From assembly GCA_031425695.1 (NCBI GenBank), contig JANPJV010000299.1:1-31032 (forward strand): DNA of 31,032 nt, in the 5' to 3' direction. The translations under genes were made by a program, and so were the position numbers. Each line of letters starts with the position of its first letter. The stretch's first letter is position 1. Positions 16,256-24,186 of the stretch are shown here, one piece after another. The notes under the pieces were generated by a model, which worked only from the letters and a program-made list of their open reading frames with translations, had not been told where the DNA came from and made no database searches. Source of the stretch: JANPJV01 sp031425695 (lineage in GTDB: Bacteria > Pseudomonadota > Gammaproteobacteria > Xanthomonadales > SZUA-5).

Positions 16256-16261
16256 TATGCT
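16256..16261 (+). promoter_or_regulatory. Possible -10 box (TATGCT) of the DUF2059 gene
   Basis: CGCTATGCTTCGCGCC lies about 50 bases before the start. The same core precedes the M14 gene, and a variant precedes lpdA. No consensus -35 sequence is visible. Confidence 0.35.
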
Positions 16262-16309
16262 TCGCGCCCCTCAAGCAGCACCGTCCCTTTTGTTTTTCAG
16301 GAGATTTCA

Positions 16310-16861
16310 ATGCTTTCCGCCCTTTTGCTGGCCGCCAGCATGTCCGCCGCCGAGCCGCCCAAGCAGGCCAGCGAGGCCCATGTCAAAGCTGCGCTCGATT
16401 TGATCACCGCGTCACGCACCGACGCGAGCTTCGAGCAGCTGCGCAATCCCACCGAGCCGATGGTCAAGTCCACCGTCGCCCAGTTCCAGGGCTGCGAGAC
16501 TGCCAAGCCGTTGCTCGACGAGTTCTCCAAGTCGATGTCGGTGGTCAAGTTCGACGACAAACAGATCGATGTGGTCCGCCGTGACGTGGCCTCGGTCTAC
16601 ACCGATGTGTTCAACCAAGCCGAGCTGGAAGAAATGACCAAGTTCTTCAAGTCCGAGATCGGCCAGAAGATGTTGGACCGCACGCCGGAAGTGATGCAGC
16701 GCGCGATGACGGTCTCGCAGACCAGCACCGAGCAGACCATGAAGAAGGCCGGCGAGATCGCGCAGACCTTCGGACCGCGTCTCGAGCAGGCCTACCAGGT
16801 GTGCGCAACCGCCGCCAAGGCCGCCGCACCGGCTCCAGCCCCGGCCGAGCCACCGAAGTAA
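16310..16861 (+). CDS. Secreted DUF2059-family protein
   Basis: The 183-residue protein has a signal peptide (MLSALLLAASMSAAE), then a helical domain with the DUF2059 pattern at about residues 85-150 (YTDVFNQAELEEMTKFFKSEIGQKML). Most of the family are proteobacterial exported proteins of unknown role. The C-terminus is an Ala/Pro-rich tail (AAPAPAPAEPPK). Two cysteines lie at about 65 and 165. The start is well supported by AGGAG at 16299-16303, six bases before the ATG. A hairpin terminator follows at 16869, so it is probably monocistronic. Confidence 0.85.
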   Translation: MLSALLLAASMSAAEPPKQASEAHVKAALDLITASRTDASFEQLRNPTEPMVKSTVAQFQGCETAKPLLDEFSKSMSVVKFDDKQIDVVRRDVASVYTDVFNQAELEEMTKFFKSEIGQKMLDRTPEVMQRAMTVSQTSTEQTMKKAGEIAQTFGPRLEQAYQVCATAAKAAAPAPAPAEPPK

Positions 16862-16868
16862 GTCGTCT

Positions 16869-16894
16869 GCGGCGCTCCCTTGCGGGGGCGCCGC
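16869..16894 (+). terminator. Likely intrinsic terminator of the DUF2059 gene
   Basis: GCGGCGC-TCCC pairs with GGGG-GCGCCGC around a TTGC loop, followed by GTTTACTT. It begins about 7 bp after the stop codon. The U-tract is short, so efficiency is uncertain. Confidence 0.6.
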
Positions 16895-16904
16895 GTTTAC
16901 TTGG

Positions 16905-16930
16905 GTAGCGTGGAGCTCGCTCCACGCTAC
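16905..16930. repeat. Perfect 26-bp palindromic REP (GTAG-headed)
   Basis: Twelve-base arms (GTAGCGTGGAGC and its complement) meet around a TC centre with no mismatch. The GTAG head and hairpin match the REP pattern, but its stem differs from the other families here and it is a single unit, not a pair. It lies between the DUF2059 terminator and lpdA. Confidence 0.75.
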
Positions 16931-17009
16931 GTAAAGCGCGAAGCAAAAGCGGTGGCGGACGGCGCTTCTACGAGACGCCCACCGCCGGCCCAACGCCCCG
17001 CCTGCCCGC

Positions 17010-17015
17010 TATGCT
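17010..17015 (+). promoter_or_regulatory. Possible -10 box (TATGCT) of lpdA
   Basis: CCGCTATGCTCCC is positioned so that transcription would start about 25 bases before the lpdA ATG. It resembles the boxes at 16256 and 8449. No clear -35 box is seen. Confidence 0.35.
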
Positions 17016-17045
17016 CCCTGGCATTCCTGCCGCCCGGAGCCGCAC

Positions 17046-18824
17046 ATGGCCAGACAAGAAATCCGCGTTCCCGACATCGGCGGCCACAAGGAAGTGCCGG
17101 TCATCGAGGTCCTGGTCAAGGTCGGCGACCAGATCAAGAAGGACCAGGGCCTGGTCACGCTGGAATCGGACAAGGCCACCATGGAGGTGCCGGCGAGCCA
17201 TGCCGGGACGGTGGTCGAGCTCAAGGTCAAGGTGGGCGACCCGCTCGCTGAAGGCGCCCTGGTCGCGATTGTCGAGACCGCCGAAGTGGCTGCGGCGACG
17301 CCGGTTGCCACCGCAGCCGCGCCAGCCAATGCTGCCGCCGCACCAGCAGTCAGCCCGTCGACAGCTCCAGCCGTACCAGTACCCGCTGCGACTCCCGCCC
17401 CCACCGCAACCGACCTGCGCTGCCAGCTACTCGTGCTCGGCTCCGGCCCCGGCGGCTACACCGCGGCCTTCCGCGGCGCCGATCTCGGGCTCGACGTGAT
17501 CCTGGTCGAGCGCTATCCCACGCTCGGCGGTGTCTGCCTCAATGTCGGCTGCATCCCGTCCAAGGCGCTGTTGCACGCAGCCAAGGTGATCGACGAGGCC
17601 GCGCACGCCGCGGACATCGGCATTACCTTCGGACCAGCGCAGATCGACCTCCCTAAGCTCGCCGGCTTCAAGGACAAAGTCGTCGGCAAGCTCACCGGTG
17701 GCCTCGCTGGCATGGCCAAGCAGCGCAAGGTGCGCGTGGTTGAGGGCGTCGGCAGCTTCAGCGGCAGCCACGTCCTCGACGTGGTCGCGGCCGATGGCAC
17801 CACGCAGAGCATCGGCTTCGAACACGCGGTGATCGCTGCCGGCTCGCAATCGGTGAAGCTCCCGGGCCTGCCATGGGACGACGCGCGCCTGATGGATTCG
17901 ACCAGCGCACTCGACCTCGCCGACATCCCATCGAGACTGCTGGTGATTGGCGGCGGCATCATCGGCCTGGAGATGGCCTGCGTGTACGACGCGCTCGGCG
18001 CGGAGGTTACCGTCGTCGAATTGCTGGACCAGCTGATGCCGGGCACCGACCCGGACCTGGTCCGGCCGCTGCAGCAACGTCTGGCGAAGCGCTACAGCGG
18101 CATCTTTCTGAAGACCAAGGTCGCCTCGGTGACGGCACAGGCCGACGGATTGCTGGCTACTTTCGAAGGTGAGAAAGCCCTGGCGCCGACGCTGTTCGAT
18201 CGCGTGCTGTGTTCAGTCGGGCGCACGCCCAACGGCAAGAAAATTGGCGCCGAGCGGGCCGGGGTCGAGGTCAGCGAGCGCGGTTTCATCAAGGTCGACA
18301 AGCAGCAGCGCACCAACGTGCCGCACATCTTCGCGATCGGCGACGTCGTCGGCCAGCCCATGCTCGCGCACAAGGCCACGCACGAGGGCAAGGTCGCCGC
18401 GGAAGTGGCGGCCGGCCACAAGAGCGAGTTCGTCGCGCTGGTGATCCCGAGCGTTGCCTACACCGATCCCGAGATAGCCTGGGTGGGGCTCTCGGAGACT
18501 GAAGCAAAAGCGAAGGGCATCGCCATTGGCGTCGGCAAGTTCCCCCACGCCGCGAGCGGCCGCGCCCTCGGGATGGATCGAACCGAGGGCTTCACCAAGC
18601 TGATCTTCGATGCCGAATCCCACCGCATCCTCGGCGCCGGCATCGTCGGCCCCAACGCCGGTGATCTCATTGCCGAAACCACCCTCGCCATCGAAATGGG
18701 CTGCGACGCCGCCGACATTGGGCTCACCATTCACCCGCACCCGACCCTGAGCGAATCGGTCGGCATGGCCGCCGAGGTCTTCGAGGGCACCATCACGGAT
18801 TTGTACATTCCGAAGAAGAAATAG
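17046..18824 (+). CDS. lpdA: Dihydrolipoyl dehydrogenase (E3) with N-terminal lipoyl domain
   Basis: This 592-residue E3 reoxidises dihydrolipoamide of 2-oxoacid dehydrogenase complexes using FAD and NAD+. Residues 1-80 are a lipoyl domain with the lipoylated Lys in ESDKATMEV (about 42), joined by an Ala/Pro-rich swinging linker (about 81-122). The flavoprotein core has the FAD loop LGSGPGGYTAA, the redox disulfide in GGVCLNVGCIPSK, the NAD loop VIGGGIIGLEMA (about 300) and the catalytic His-Glu region HPHPTLSES near the C-terminus. This lipoyl-E3 fusion is known in proteobacterial pyruvate dehydrogenase. GGAG before the ATG supports the start. In related genomes lpdA often lies next to E1/E2 genes; here neither neighbour is one, so E1 and E2 must be elsewhere. 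Confidence 0.95.
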   Translation: MARQEIRVPDIGGHKEVPVIEVLVKVGDQIKKDQGLVTLESDKATMEVPASHAGTVVELKVKVGDPLAEGALVAIVETAEVAAATPVATAAAPANAAAAPAVSPSTAPAVPVPAATPAPTATDLRCQLLVLGSGPGGYTAAFRGADLGLDVILVERYPTLGGVCLNVGCIPSKALLHAAKVIDEAAHAADIGITFGPAQIDLPKLAGFKDKVVGKLTGGLAGMAKQRKVRVVEGVGSFSGSHVLDVVAADGTTQSIGFEHAVIAAGSQSVKLPGLPWDDARLMDSTSALDLADIPSRLLVIGGGIIGLEMACVYDALGAEVTVVELLDQLMPGTDPDLVRPLQQRLAKRYSGIFLKTKVASVTAQADGLLATFEGEKALAPTLFDRVLCSVGRTPNGKKIGAERAGVEVSERGFIKVDKQQRTNVPHIFAIGDVVGQPMLAHKATHEGKVAAEVAAGHKSEFVALVIPSVAYTDPEIAWVGLSETEAKAKGIAIGVGKFPHAASGRALGMDRTEGFTKLIFDAESHRILGAGIVGPNAGDLIAETTLAIEMGCDAADIGLTIHPHPTLSESVGMAAEVFEGTITDLYIPKKK

Positions 18825-18831
18825 GGTGTTT

Positions 18832-18955
18832 CTTTGCTCCCCTTTCCCATGCTCTTGGGGAGAGGGGCTGGGGGAGAGGGGCTCTCGATTCTGACGACCG
18901 ATAAGCGCCCTCTCCCCCGCCCCTCTCCCCAAAAGCATGGGAGAGGGGAGCAAAG
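18832..18955. repeat. Inverted repeat E5 of (G)GGGAGAGGG words after lpdA
   Basis: Arms 18832-18881 and 18907-18955 are near-perfect reverse complements (about 50 bp). Each runs from CTTTGCTCCCCT through CCCATGCT to repeated GGGGAGAGGGG, with about 25 bp between them. It begins 8 bp after the lpdA stop and would form a very stable transcript hairpin, possibly serving as terminator or mRNA end protection. A degraded relative lies at about 148-256. Confidence 0.85.
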
Positions 18956-18990
18956 ACGGCAACCCGACAACCTGCCCCACACATGCAAGC

Positions 18991-18996
18991 TACAAT
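18991..18996 (+). promoter_or_regulatory. Possible -10 box (TACAAT) of the SPOR protein gene
   Basis: AAGCTACAATCGCGC lies about 32 bases before the TTG start. The hexamer is close to the sigma-70 consensus; a GACA word upstream is badly spaced for a -35 box. Confidence 0.4.
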
Positions 18997-19027
18997 CGCG
19001 CGCTGACTGATTTTCCTGGCTGATCCA

Positions 19028-19696
19028 TTGGCGCGAGTCGTATTCCTACTGCTGTTCGCGATGAACTTGGCGGCTGCCGGCTGGCTGTACCTGCGGCCGC
19101 AGGCGCCAGGGCCGGCGTTCAGCGCGACCGATGCGGGCGTGCCGACCCTGGTGCTGTTGCAGGAGCGCGATGCGGCGGCGATGTCGGCAGCCGCGACCCA
19201 GGCTGACGCTGCGACGGTGCCGGTCGATCCCGCTGCGCCCGTCGCGCAATGCGCTTCACTCGGCCCCTTCGAGACGCAATCGGACCTGCGCCGCGGGCTG
19301 GAGCTGCTGACGCCGCAGGTCGAGCGTATCCAGTTCCAGGAACGCGCGCAGGAGTCGACACGCGGCTACTGGGTCTACCTGCCCGCCTACACGGACCGCG
19401 ACAGTGCGCTGAAAGCCGCGCGCCAGCTGAACGCTGCAGGCGTGCGCGACTACTACGTCGTCACCGCCGGCGACCACGAGAACACGGTCTCGCTGGGCCT
19501 TTTCCGCGATCGTGAAAATGCGATGCGCCGGCAGGGCCAGATCGCCGCATTGGGCTTTCCGGCACGGCTGGAAGAGCGCACCGAGGTCGAGCGCCAGTTC
19601 TGGATCGAGTTTGAACAGAAGGGCGAGACCGCCCCCGACGTGAGCGCGCTGCCGGGCAATGAGCTGCTCAGCCTGAAGCCGCGGCCGTGCGCTTGA
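19028..19696 (+). CDS. SPOR-domain membrane protein
   Basis: The product has 222 residues. It has an N-terminal membrane helix (VVFLLLFAMNLAAAGWLYL), a variable Ala-rich linker, and a C-terminal SPOR-like domain (about 110-195). That domain includes CASLGPFETQSDLRRGLELL, YWVYLPAYTDRDSALKAARQL and YYVVTAGDHENTVSLGLF. SPOR domains bind denuded septal peptidoglycan glycan strands, so a role at the division site or envelope is plausible. The TTG start at 19028 gives a complete helix; an in-frame ATG at 19061 would cut it in half, so TTG is preferred despite a poor ribosome binding site. A REP block follows the stop by 6 bp. Confidence 0.8.
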   Translation: MARVVFLLLFAMNLAAAGWLYLRPQAPGPAFSATDAGVPTLVLLQERDAAAMSAAATQADAATVPVDPAAPVAQCASLGPFETQSDLRRGLELLTPQVERIQFQERAQESTRGYWVYLPAYTDRDSALKAARQLNAAGVRDYYVVTAGDHENTVSLGLFRDRENAMRRQGQIAALGFPARLEERTEVERQFWIEFEQKGETAPDVSALPGNELLSLKPRPCA

Positions 19697-19702
19697 ATCA
19701 CC

Positions 19703-19850
19703 GTAGGTCATGTTGCGCCCGCGTGGGCTCGATCAAGCGATCCCAAGCGATCGGGCGCTACTTGAAGGCTTTTCCGGCCATCGATCATTTCGCGGCGGGC
19801 GCGCGCGCGAGGGTCATCCTTCGGCATGGGGGTGGCGCAACATGACCTAC
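19703..19850. repeat. Expanded GTAG-headed REP pair reaching into the next gene
   Basis: The left unit starts GTAGGTCATGTTG at 19703 and closes with CTACTTGAAG. Its loop is enlarged by about 25 bp containing repeats of AAGCGATC. The right end, GCAACATGACCTAC, closes at 19850 and is the reverse complement of the left head. Its inner part is degenerate. Its ATG at 19842 is used as the start of the following hydrolase. Confidence 0.75.
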
Positions 19851-20483
19851 GTCAGCTCCGCGAGCGACCACCGCGAGACGGTCGTCCTGCTGCACGGAAT
19901 CTGGATGCGCGCGGCGGTCACCCGCACGCTCGGGGAACGCCTGGATGCCGCCGGCTACCGTGTCATCCGCATCGATTACGCCAGCGTGCACGCGCCGTTC
20001 TCCGAGCACTTCTCGATGCTCGACCGCGCCTTCGATGGCCAGCATTCCGCGATTCATATCGTCGGGCACAGCCTCGGTGGCGTGCTCGCGATGCACTATC
20101 TGCTGCAGCGACCGCAGCTGCCGCCAGGGCGGCTGGTGTGCCTCGGCTCGCCGCTGCGCGGCAGCATGCTCGCCCAGCGCCTCGAGCGCGCGGGCTTGGG
20201 CTCACTCGGCCTCGGCCACGCACGCGAAGCCCTCACCCGAGCGCTGCCCGACTGGGAGGGCACGCGCGAAGTCGGCGTCATCGCCGGCACCCTGGCGCTG
20301 GGCATGGGCATGCTCCTCGGCCCGCTCAACGAACCCTGCGACGGCACCGTTGCGGTCCGGGAAACCCAGCTCCCCGGCGTCCGCGAACACCTCACCCTGC
20401 GCGTCAGCCACACCGGCCTGCTCTATTCCAAACGCACCGCCGAGGCCACCGTGCGCTTCTTGCGGAATGGGAGTTTCCGCTAG
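19842..20483 (+). CDS. Alpha/beta hydrolase (lipase/esterase type)
   Basis: The product is about 214 residues. It has an early oxyanion-type HG motif (VVLLHGIWM), nucleophile elbow GHSLGG with Ser near residue 77, a likely Asp in EPCDGTV (about 168) and His in SHTGLL (about 190). It therefore has a complete serine hydrolase triad with the layout of small lipases or PGAP1-like esterases. There is no signal peptide, so it is probably cytoplasmic. Substrate unknown. The frame stays open to an ATG at 19710, but that extra stretch is REP sequence and not protein-like. The ATG at 19842 is inside the right end of the REP and follows GGGGGTGG at useful spacing, so the first codons (MTYV) derive from the repeat. 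Confidence 0.8.
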   Translation: MTYVSSASDHRETVVLLHGIWMRAAVTRTLGERLDAAGYRVIRIDYASVHAPFSEHFSMLDRAFDGQHSAIHIVGHSLGGVLAMHYLLQRPQLPPGRLVCLGSPLRGSMLAQRLERAGLGSLGLGHAREALTRALPDWEGTREVGVIAGTLALGMGMLLGPLNEPCDGTVAVRETQLPGVREHLTLRVSHTGLLYSKRTAEATVRFLRNGSFR

Positions 20484-20507
20484 GCGTCGATTGAAGAGCA
20501 GAATCAG

Positions 20508-20681
20508 AAGTTCAACGCAGAGACGCAAAGACGCAGAGACAGCAAAAGAGAGGAAGGCCAAAAAGCCGAAGTGGTTTACGCGCGGGCTTCAAATTCGGCG
20601 CCCTCCAGAAACTCTTGCTGTGTGCTTTCTGCTCCTCTCTTTTTTGCTTCCTCTGCGTCTCTGCGTCTCTGCGTTGAACTT
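20508..20681. repeat. Inverted repeat E3 with tandem ACGCAGAG/ACGCAAAG words
   Basis: The outer 31 bp of each arm (20508-20538 and 20651-20681) match with one mismatch and contain three tandem 8-nt words. Pairing continues inward for about 15 bp more (AGCAAAAGAGAGG), leaving about 80 bp inside. It occupies most of the 278-bp gap between the hydrolase and the VIT/VWA gene; nothing else is seen in that gap. Confidence 0.85.
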
Positions 20682-20749
20682 TTAATCTTGCTTTGCTTCG
20701 CTTAACCCCGCTGGCCTCGATCGCCCGTTTCGACGCATTGCCTGCCTAC

Positions 20750-20755
20750 GAGGAG
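20750..20755 (+). promoter_or_regulatory. Ribosome binding site fixing a GTG start
   Basis: GAGGAG lies six bases before the GTG at 20762. The frame is open further upstream (from 20693), but only the GTG has a strong site and gives a clean signal peptide. Confidence 0.8.
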
Positions 20756-20761
20756 CGTCCG

Positions 20762-23700
20762 GTGAATTTCCAATCTTTGCGTCTCTCGCTGTTTCTGTTG
20801 TGCGGATTCTCCCCTCTCGCCGCAGCGCTGACGCCACCGCCGCCGGAGCGGGAGCCGCCGCCGACGGTGTGGATTGCCCCGCAGCCGGGCCAGCAGCCGA
20901 TCCGGCTCGCGGCGATCGACATCAACGTGCGGGTGCGCGGGTTCGTGTCGCGGACGACGCTGGATCTCACGTTCGAGAATCCGAATGCGCGGGTACTCGA
21001 GGGGGAGTTCGTGTTTCCGCTCGGGGCGGGACAGACGATTGCCGGCTACGCACTCGAGGTCAACGGCGTGCTGCGCGAGGGCGTGGTGGTCGACAAGCAG
21101 ACGGCGCGGGTCGCGTATGAGTCCACCACCCGGCAGCAGATCGATCCTGGCCTGGCCGAGCTCACGGCCGGCAATGTGTTTCGCACGCGGCTCTATCCGA
21201 TCCCCGCAAATGGCCGCAAGCATGTGCGGCTGCACATCGAATCCGTCCTGCAGGATGCGGGCACGCACTGGCGCTACCGGCTGCCGACGCAGTTTGCCGG
21301 CCAGGTTGGATCTTTCCATATCAAGGCGACGTCCGAGCTTTCGCAACAGACGCCGAGCGTCGATGCCGCCGACGGCCTGCCCACGCTCAAGTTCGAGCGC
21401 GCCGGCGTGGATTGGGTCGCTGAGCTGGCACGCACCGAGGTCGAACTCAGGTCGGAAATTGCCTTCAACATCCCGAAGGCGACCGCGACCTCCCCCGTGG
21501 TTGAAGCGGCCGATGCGCTCGACCCGGCTTGGCGCAGCGTGATTGCACAGGTCGACAGCGGATTGCCCAAGGACGCCGGCAAAGGCAAGGCCCCCGCGCG
21601 CATCGTGGTCTTCTTCGATGCCTCCGGCAGTGCCCGCGATCGTGATCTCAGCCGCGAAAAACTCGCACTCGGCGCCTACCTCACGAGCGTGAAGTCGACC
21701 GAAGTTGCACTGGTCGCGTTCCGCAACGACGCCGACCCGGTGCAGCGCTTCACGGTCGCGGACGGCGATGCGCGCGCGGTGCTGGCGGCGATCGATGCCT
21801 TGCCGCTCGACGGCGGCAGCAGCTATGGCGCGATCGATCTCAAGGGATTGGGCGCGGTCGACCAGGTGTTGGTCTTCGGCGATGGGCTCAGCAATTTCGC
21901 GGACGCCAATCCAGGGCTCGCCGCCGACCATGGGCGCACGCCCCCGGTGTTCGTCTTGCACGCGGCACAACGCGCCGACTTTGCCCGGCTCGCGCGCATC
22001 GCGCGCAGTGGCGGCGGCCAGGTCATCGACCTTGCCGAGCACACGGCAGCGCAGGCGGTGAGCCTGTTGCAGCAGCGTCCGTGGCGCCTGCTGCAGACGA
22101 CCGTCGCGAACGGTGAATGCCGCGAGATCTCCCCAGGCGCGCCGAGCCCGGCCGGTGCCGTCCTGCCCTTCTACGCACGCTGCAAAGGCAAGTCGCAACT
22201 GACGTTGCGCTTCGGCAATGGCGACGGCGACGAGGTCGTGCGTACCTTTAATACCGGCGAGACCGACAGCGCCGGCGGTGGCCTTGCCGACAGCGTGCAC
22301 CGGCTATGGGCGCAAGCCTGGATCGACCAATTGCGCGCTGCGCCCAAGCCGGATGCGAAGACGCTTGCCACGCTCGCCAAGCGCTATTCGGTCGTGACCG
22401 AGCACACGTCGTTGCTGGTGCTCGATCGCATCGAAGACTACGTGCGCTACCGGGTCGAGCCGAAAGAGCCGGAGCTGCGCATCGAATACCTGCGCCAGCT
22501 TGCGCTGCAGCCGAAGGAGATCGCCGACCCTGGCCTGGCCGAGCGCTTGACCGCATTGGCCCGGCGCTGGCACGAATTCCGCGACTACCACGCGGCGAAC
22601 TACCCGGGCATCGAGACTGCGATCGGACCGATGGCGGATGCGGAGGTGTATGCCTGGGGCGGCCGCGACGACAAGGTGTGGGTTAGCGGGCGAGCGGAGG
22701 CCGAATCGTTGCAGGCACGCGCCGTCGACCTTGCAGGACGCTGGCTGCGGGATGCCGCGGAGCCAGATTCGCGAGCGACCTGGGAGCGTGAAGCGGCCCG
22801 TATCGTGTTTGCGATCGAGTCGCTGCGCGCGCGGCGGGAGAAGCTGCCTGACCCGCAGCGCCCGCCTGAGTTATCGCGCCCGCTTTTCGTCGACGCAAGC
22901 GCAGGTGAAGACGACACCGGCGCGCTCGCGGCTGACGCAGAAGCGCCCCGCGAAGTGCAAGCCTCTGCGCCAATGCCACCGCCCGCAGCCCCTCGCCCTT
23001 CCGGCCCAGCCGATGCCATAGCCTCGGAAGCAGCGCCCGCTCCCGAACCGAGCATGCGTGCCGAAGCCAATGGGGGAGCTGAAAACAAGCTTGATTCCGC
23101 CGCCGCCAAACCCGTGGAACCGCCAGTCACCGCGACCATCGAGCTGTCCGGCTGGAACCCGGACACGCCGTATCTCAAAGCCATCCGCGCGGCACCCGAT
23201 CCCTACGTCGAATACCTCGGCCAGCGCGCGGCCAACGGCAAGGCACCGTCGTTCTATCTCGACGTCGCCGACTTCCTGCGCATCGACGCCAAGTCGCCGC
23301 GCCTGGCGGTACGGGTGCTGTCCAATCTCGCCGAGCTCGACACCGAAAACATCGCCCTCACCCGCGTGCTCGCCTATCGTCTCGGGCAATGGGAGCTGCA
23401 CGCGCTCGCCGTGCCGCAATTCGAGCTGGCGCTGGAACAGCGCGGCGAAGAGCCGCAGAGCTATCGCGACCTCGCCCTGGCCCTGGCGCGCTCGACCAGT
23501 CCGGATGCGAAGCGCGCGGTGGAACTGCTCTGGCACGTCGCCAGCGCGCAATGGGACGGCCGCTTCCCCGACATTGAGCTGATCGCGCTGCACGAGCTCA
23601 ACGATGTGCTCGCCGCTGCGAAGACCGCCGCGATTCCGCTCAAGCAGATCGGCATCGACGAGCGCTTCCTTGACCCCGTCGCGGTTGGCCTGCGAGTGGT

Positions 23701-24052
23701 GCTGAGCTGGGATGCCGACAACACCGACATCGACCTGTGGGTGGTCGACCCGAGCGGCGAGAAAGCCGTCTTCAGCAACCCGCGCACGCGCAAAGGCGGA
23801 CACCTGAGCCGCGACTTCACCGGCGGCTACGGCCCCGAGATCTTCACCATCCGCCGCCCGCTGCCCGGCACCTACGTCGTCCACGCCAACTACTTCGGCG
23901 ACCGCCGCCAAAGCCTCACCGGCCCGGTCACCATCCAGCTCGAATTCCAGACCCGCTTCGGCAGCGTAGACGGCAAACGCGCCGCCGTCACCCGCCGCCT
24001 CGAGGGTGGCAGCGAGACCATCGAGATCGGGCGCTTCAAGGTCGGGCAGTGA
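20762..24052 (+). CDS. Large exported VIT/VWA/DUF2135 protein
   Basis: The product has about 1,096 residues, with a signal peptide (LSLFLLCGFSPLAAALT) after the GTG start. Domain order is as follows. A VIT domain at about 50-165 includes FVFPLGAGQTIAGYALEVNG and YPIPANGRKHVRLH. A von Willebrand A domain at about 275-435 carries the metal site DASGS (about 285). A helical region follows, then an Ala/Pro-rich linker (about 710-790). A TPR-like helical part (about 800-960) precedes a C-terminal DUF2135 domain from about 979 (VLSWDADNTDIDLWVVDPSG, PLPGTYVVHANYFG). VIT and VWA occur together in inter-alpha-trypsin-inhibitor-like proteins, where VWA binds metal-dependent ligands. DUF2135 follows such parts in some bacterial exported proteins. 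It likely acts in the periplasm or on the surface; its partner is unknown. There is no membrane anchor after the signal. Confidence 0.88.
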   Translation: MNFQSLRLSLFLLCGFSPLAAALTPPPPEREPPPTVWIAPQPGQQPIRLAAIDINVRVRGFVSRTTLDLTFENPNARVLEGEFVFPLGAGQTIAGYALEVNGVLREGVVVDKQTARVAYESTTRQQIDPGLAELTAGNVFRTRLYPIPANGRKHVRLHIESVLQDAGTHWRYRLPTQFAGQVGSFHIKATSELSQQTPSVDAADGLPTLKFERAGVDWVAELARTEVELRSEIAFNIPKATATSPVVEAADALDPAWRSVIAQVDSGLPKDAGKGKAPARIVVFFDASGSARDRDLSREKLALGAYLTSVKSTEVALVAFRNDADPVQRFTVADGDARAVLAAIDALPLDGGSSYGAIDLKGLGAVDQVLVFGDGLSNFADANPGLAADHGRTPPVFVLHAAQRADFARLARIARSGGGQVIDLAEHTAAQAVSLLQQRPWRLLQTTVANGECREISPGAPSPAGAVLPFYARCKGKSQLTLRFGNGDGDEVVRTFNTGETDSAGGGLADSVHRLWAQAWIDQLRAAPKPDAKTLATLAKRYSVVTEHTSLLVLDRIEDYVRYRVEPKEPELRIEYLRQLALQPKEIADPGLAERLTALARRWHEFRDYHAANYPGIETAIGPMADAEVYAWGGRDDKVWVSGRAEAESLQARAVDLAGRWLRDAAEPDSRATWEREAARIVFAIESLRARREKLPDPQRPPELSRPLFVDASAGEDDTGALAADAEAPREVQASAPMPPPAAPRPSGPADAIASEAAPAPEPSMRAEANGGAENKLDSAAAKPVEPPVTATIELSGWNPDTPYLKAIRAAPDPYVEYLGQRAANGKAPSFYLDVADFLRIDAKSPRLAVRVLSNLAELDTENIALTRVLAYRLGQWELHALAVPQFELALEQRGEEPQSYRDLALALARSTSPDAKRAVELLWHVASAQWDGRFPDIELIALHELNDVLAAAKTAAIPLKQIGIDERFLDPVAVGLRVVLSWDADNTDIDLWVVDPSGEKAVFSNPRTRKGGHLSRDFTGGYGPEIFTIRRPLPGTYVVHANYFGDRRQSLTGPVTIQLEFQTRFGSVDGKRAAVTRRLEGGSETIEIGRFKVGQ

Positions 24053-24079
24053 GGCTGCGCGCGAGCGAGGAGGCCTTCG

Positions 24080-24158
24080 TGTTGCGCCCGCCCGGGCGCT
24101 ACTTGACGGCATCCGGCGAGGTGTCAAGTAGGCCGCGTGCGCGGCCAACATGACCTAC
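24080..24158. repeat. GTAG-headed REP hairpin pair between convergent genes
   Basis: The right unit (24123-24158, inverted) is a full 36-nt member: GTAG, GTCATGTTG with a GGCCGC stem, a GCAC loop, and CTACTTGAC. The left unit keeps GTGTTGCGCCC and CTACTTGAC but its head is eroded. The two stems differ in sequence, yet each is self-complementary. Confidence 0.8.
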
Positions 24159-24186
24159 TTCAAGCATCCGCGCGCGCGGACCCACA

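Noticed and set aside
19710..19841. Longer start of the alpha/beta hydrolase
   Set aside because: The extra 44 residues are REP sequence without hydrolase features.
19697..19850. Possible tRNA or structured RNA gene after the SPOR gene
   Set aside because: The folding is explained by the GTAG-type REP; no anticodon arm, T-loop or CCA end is visible.
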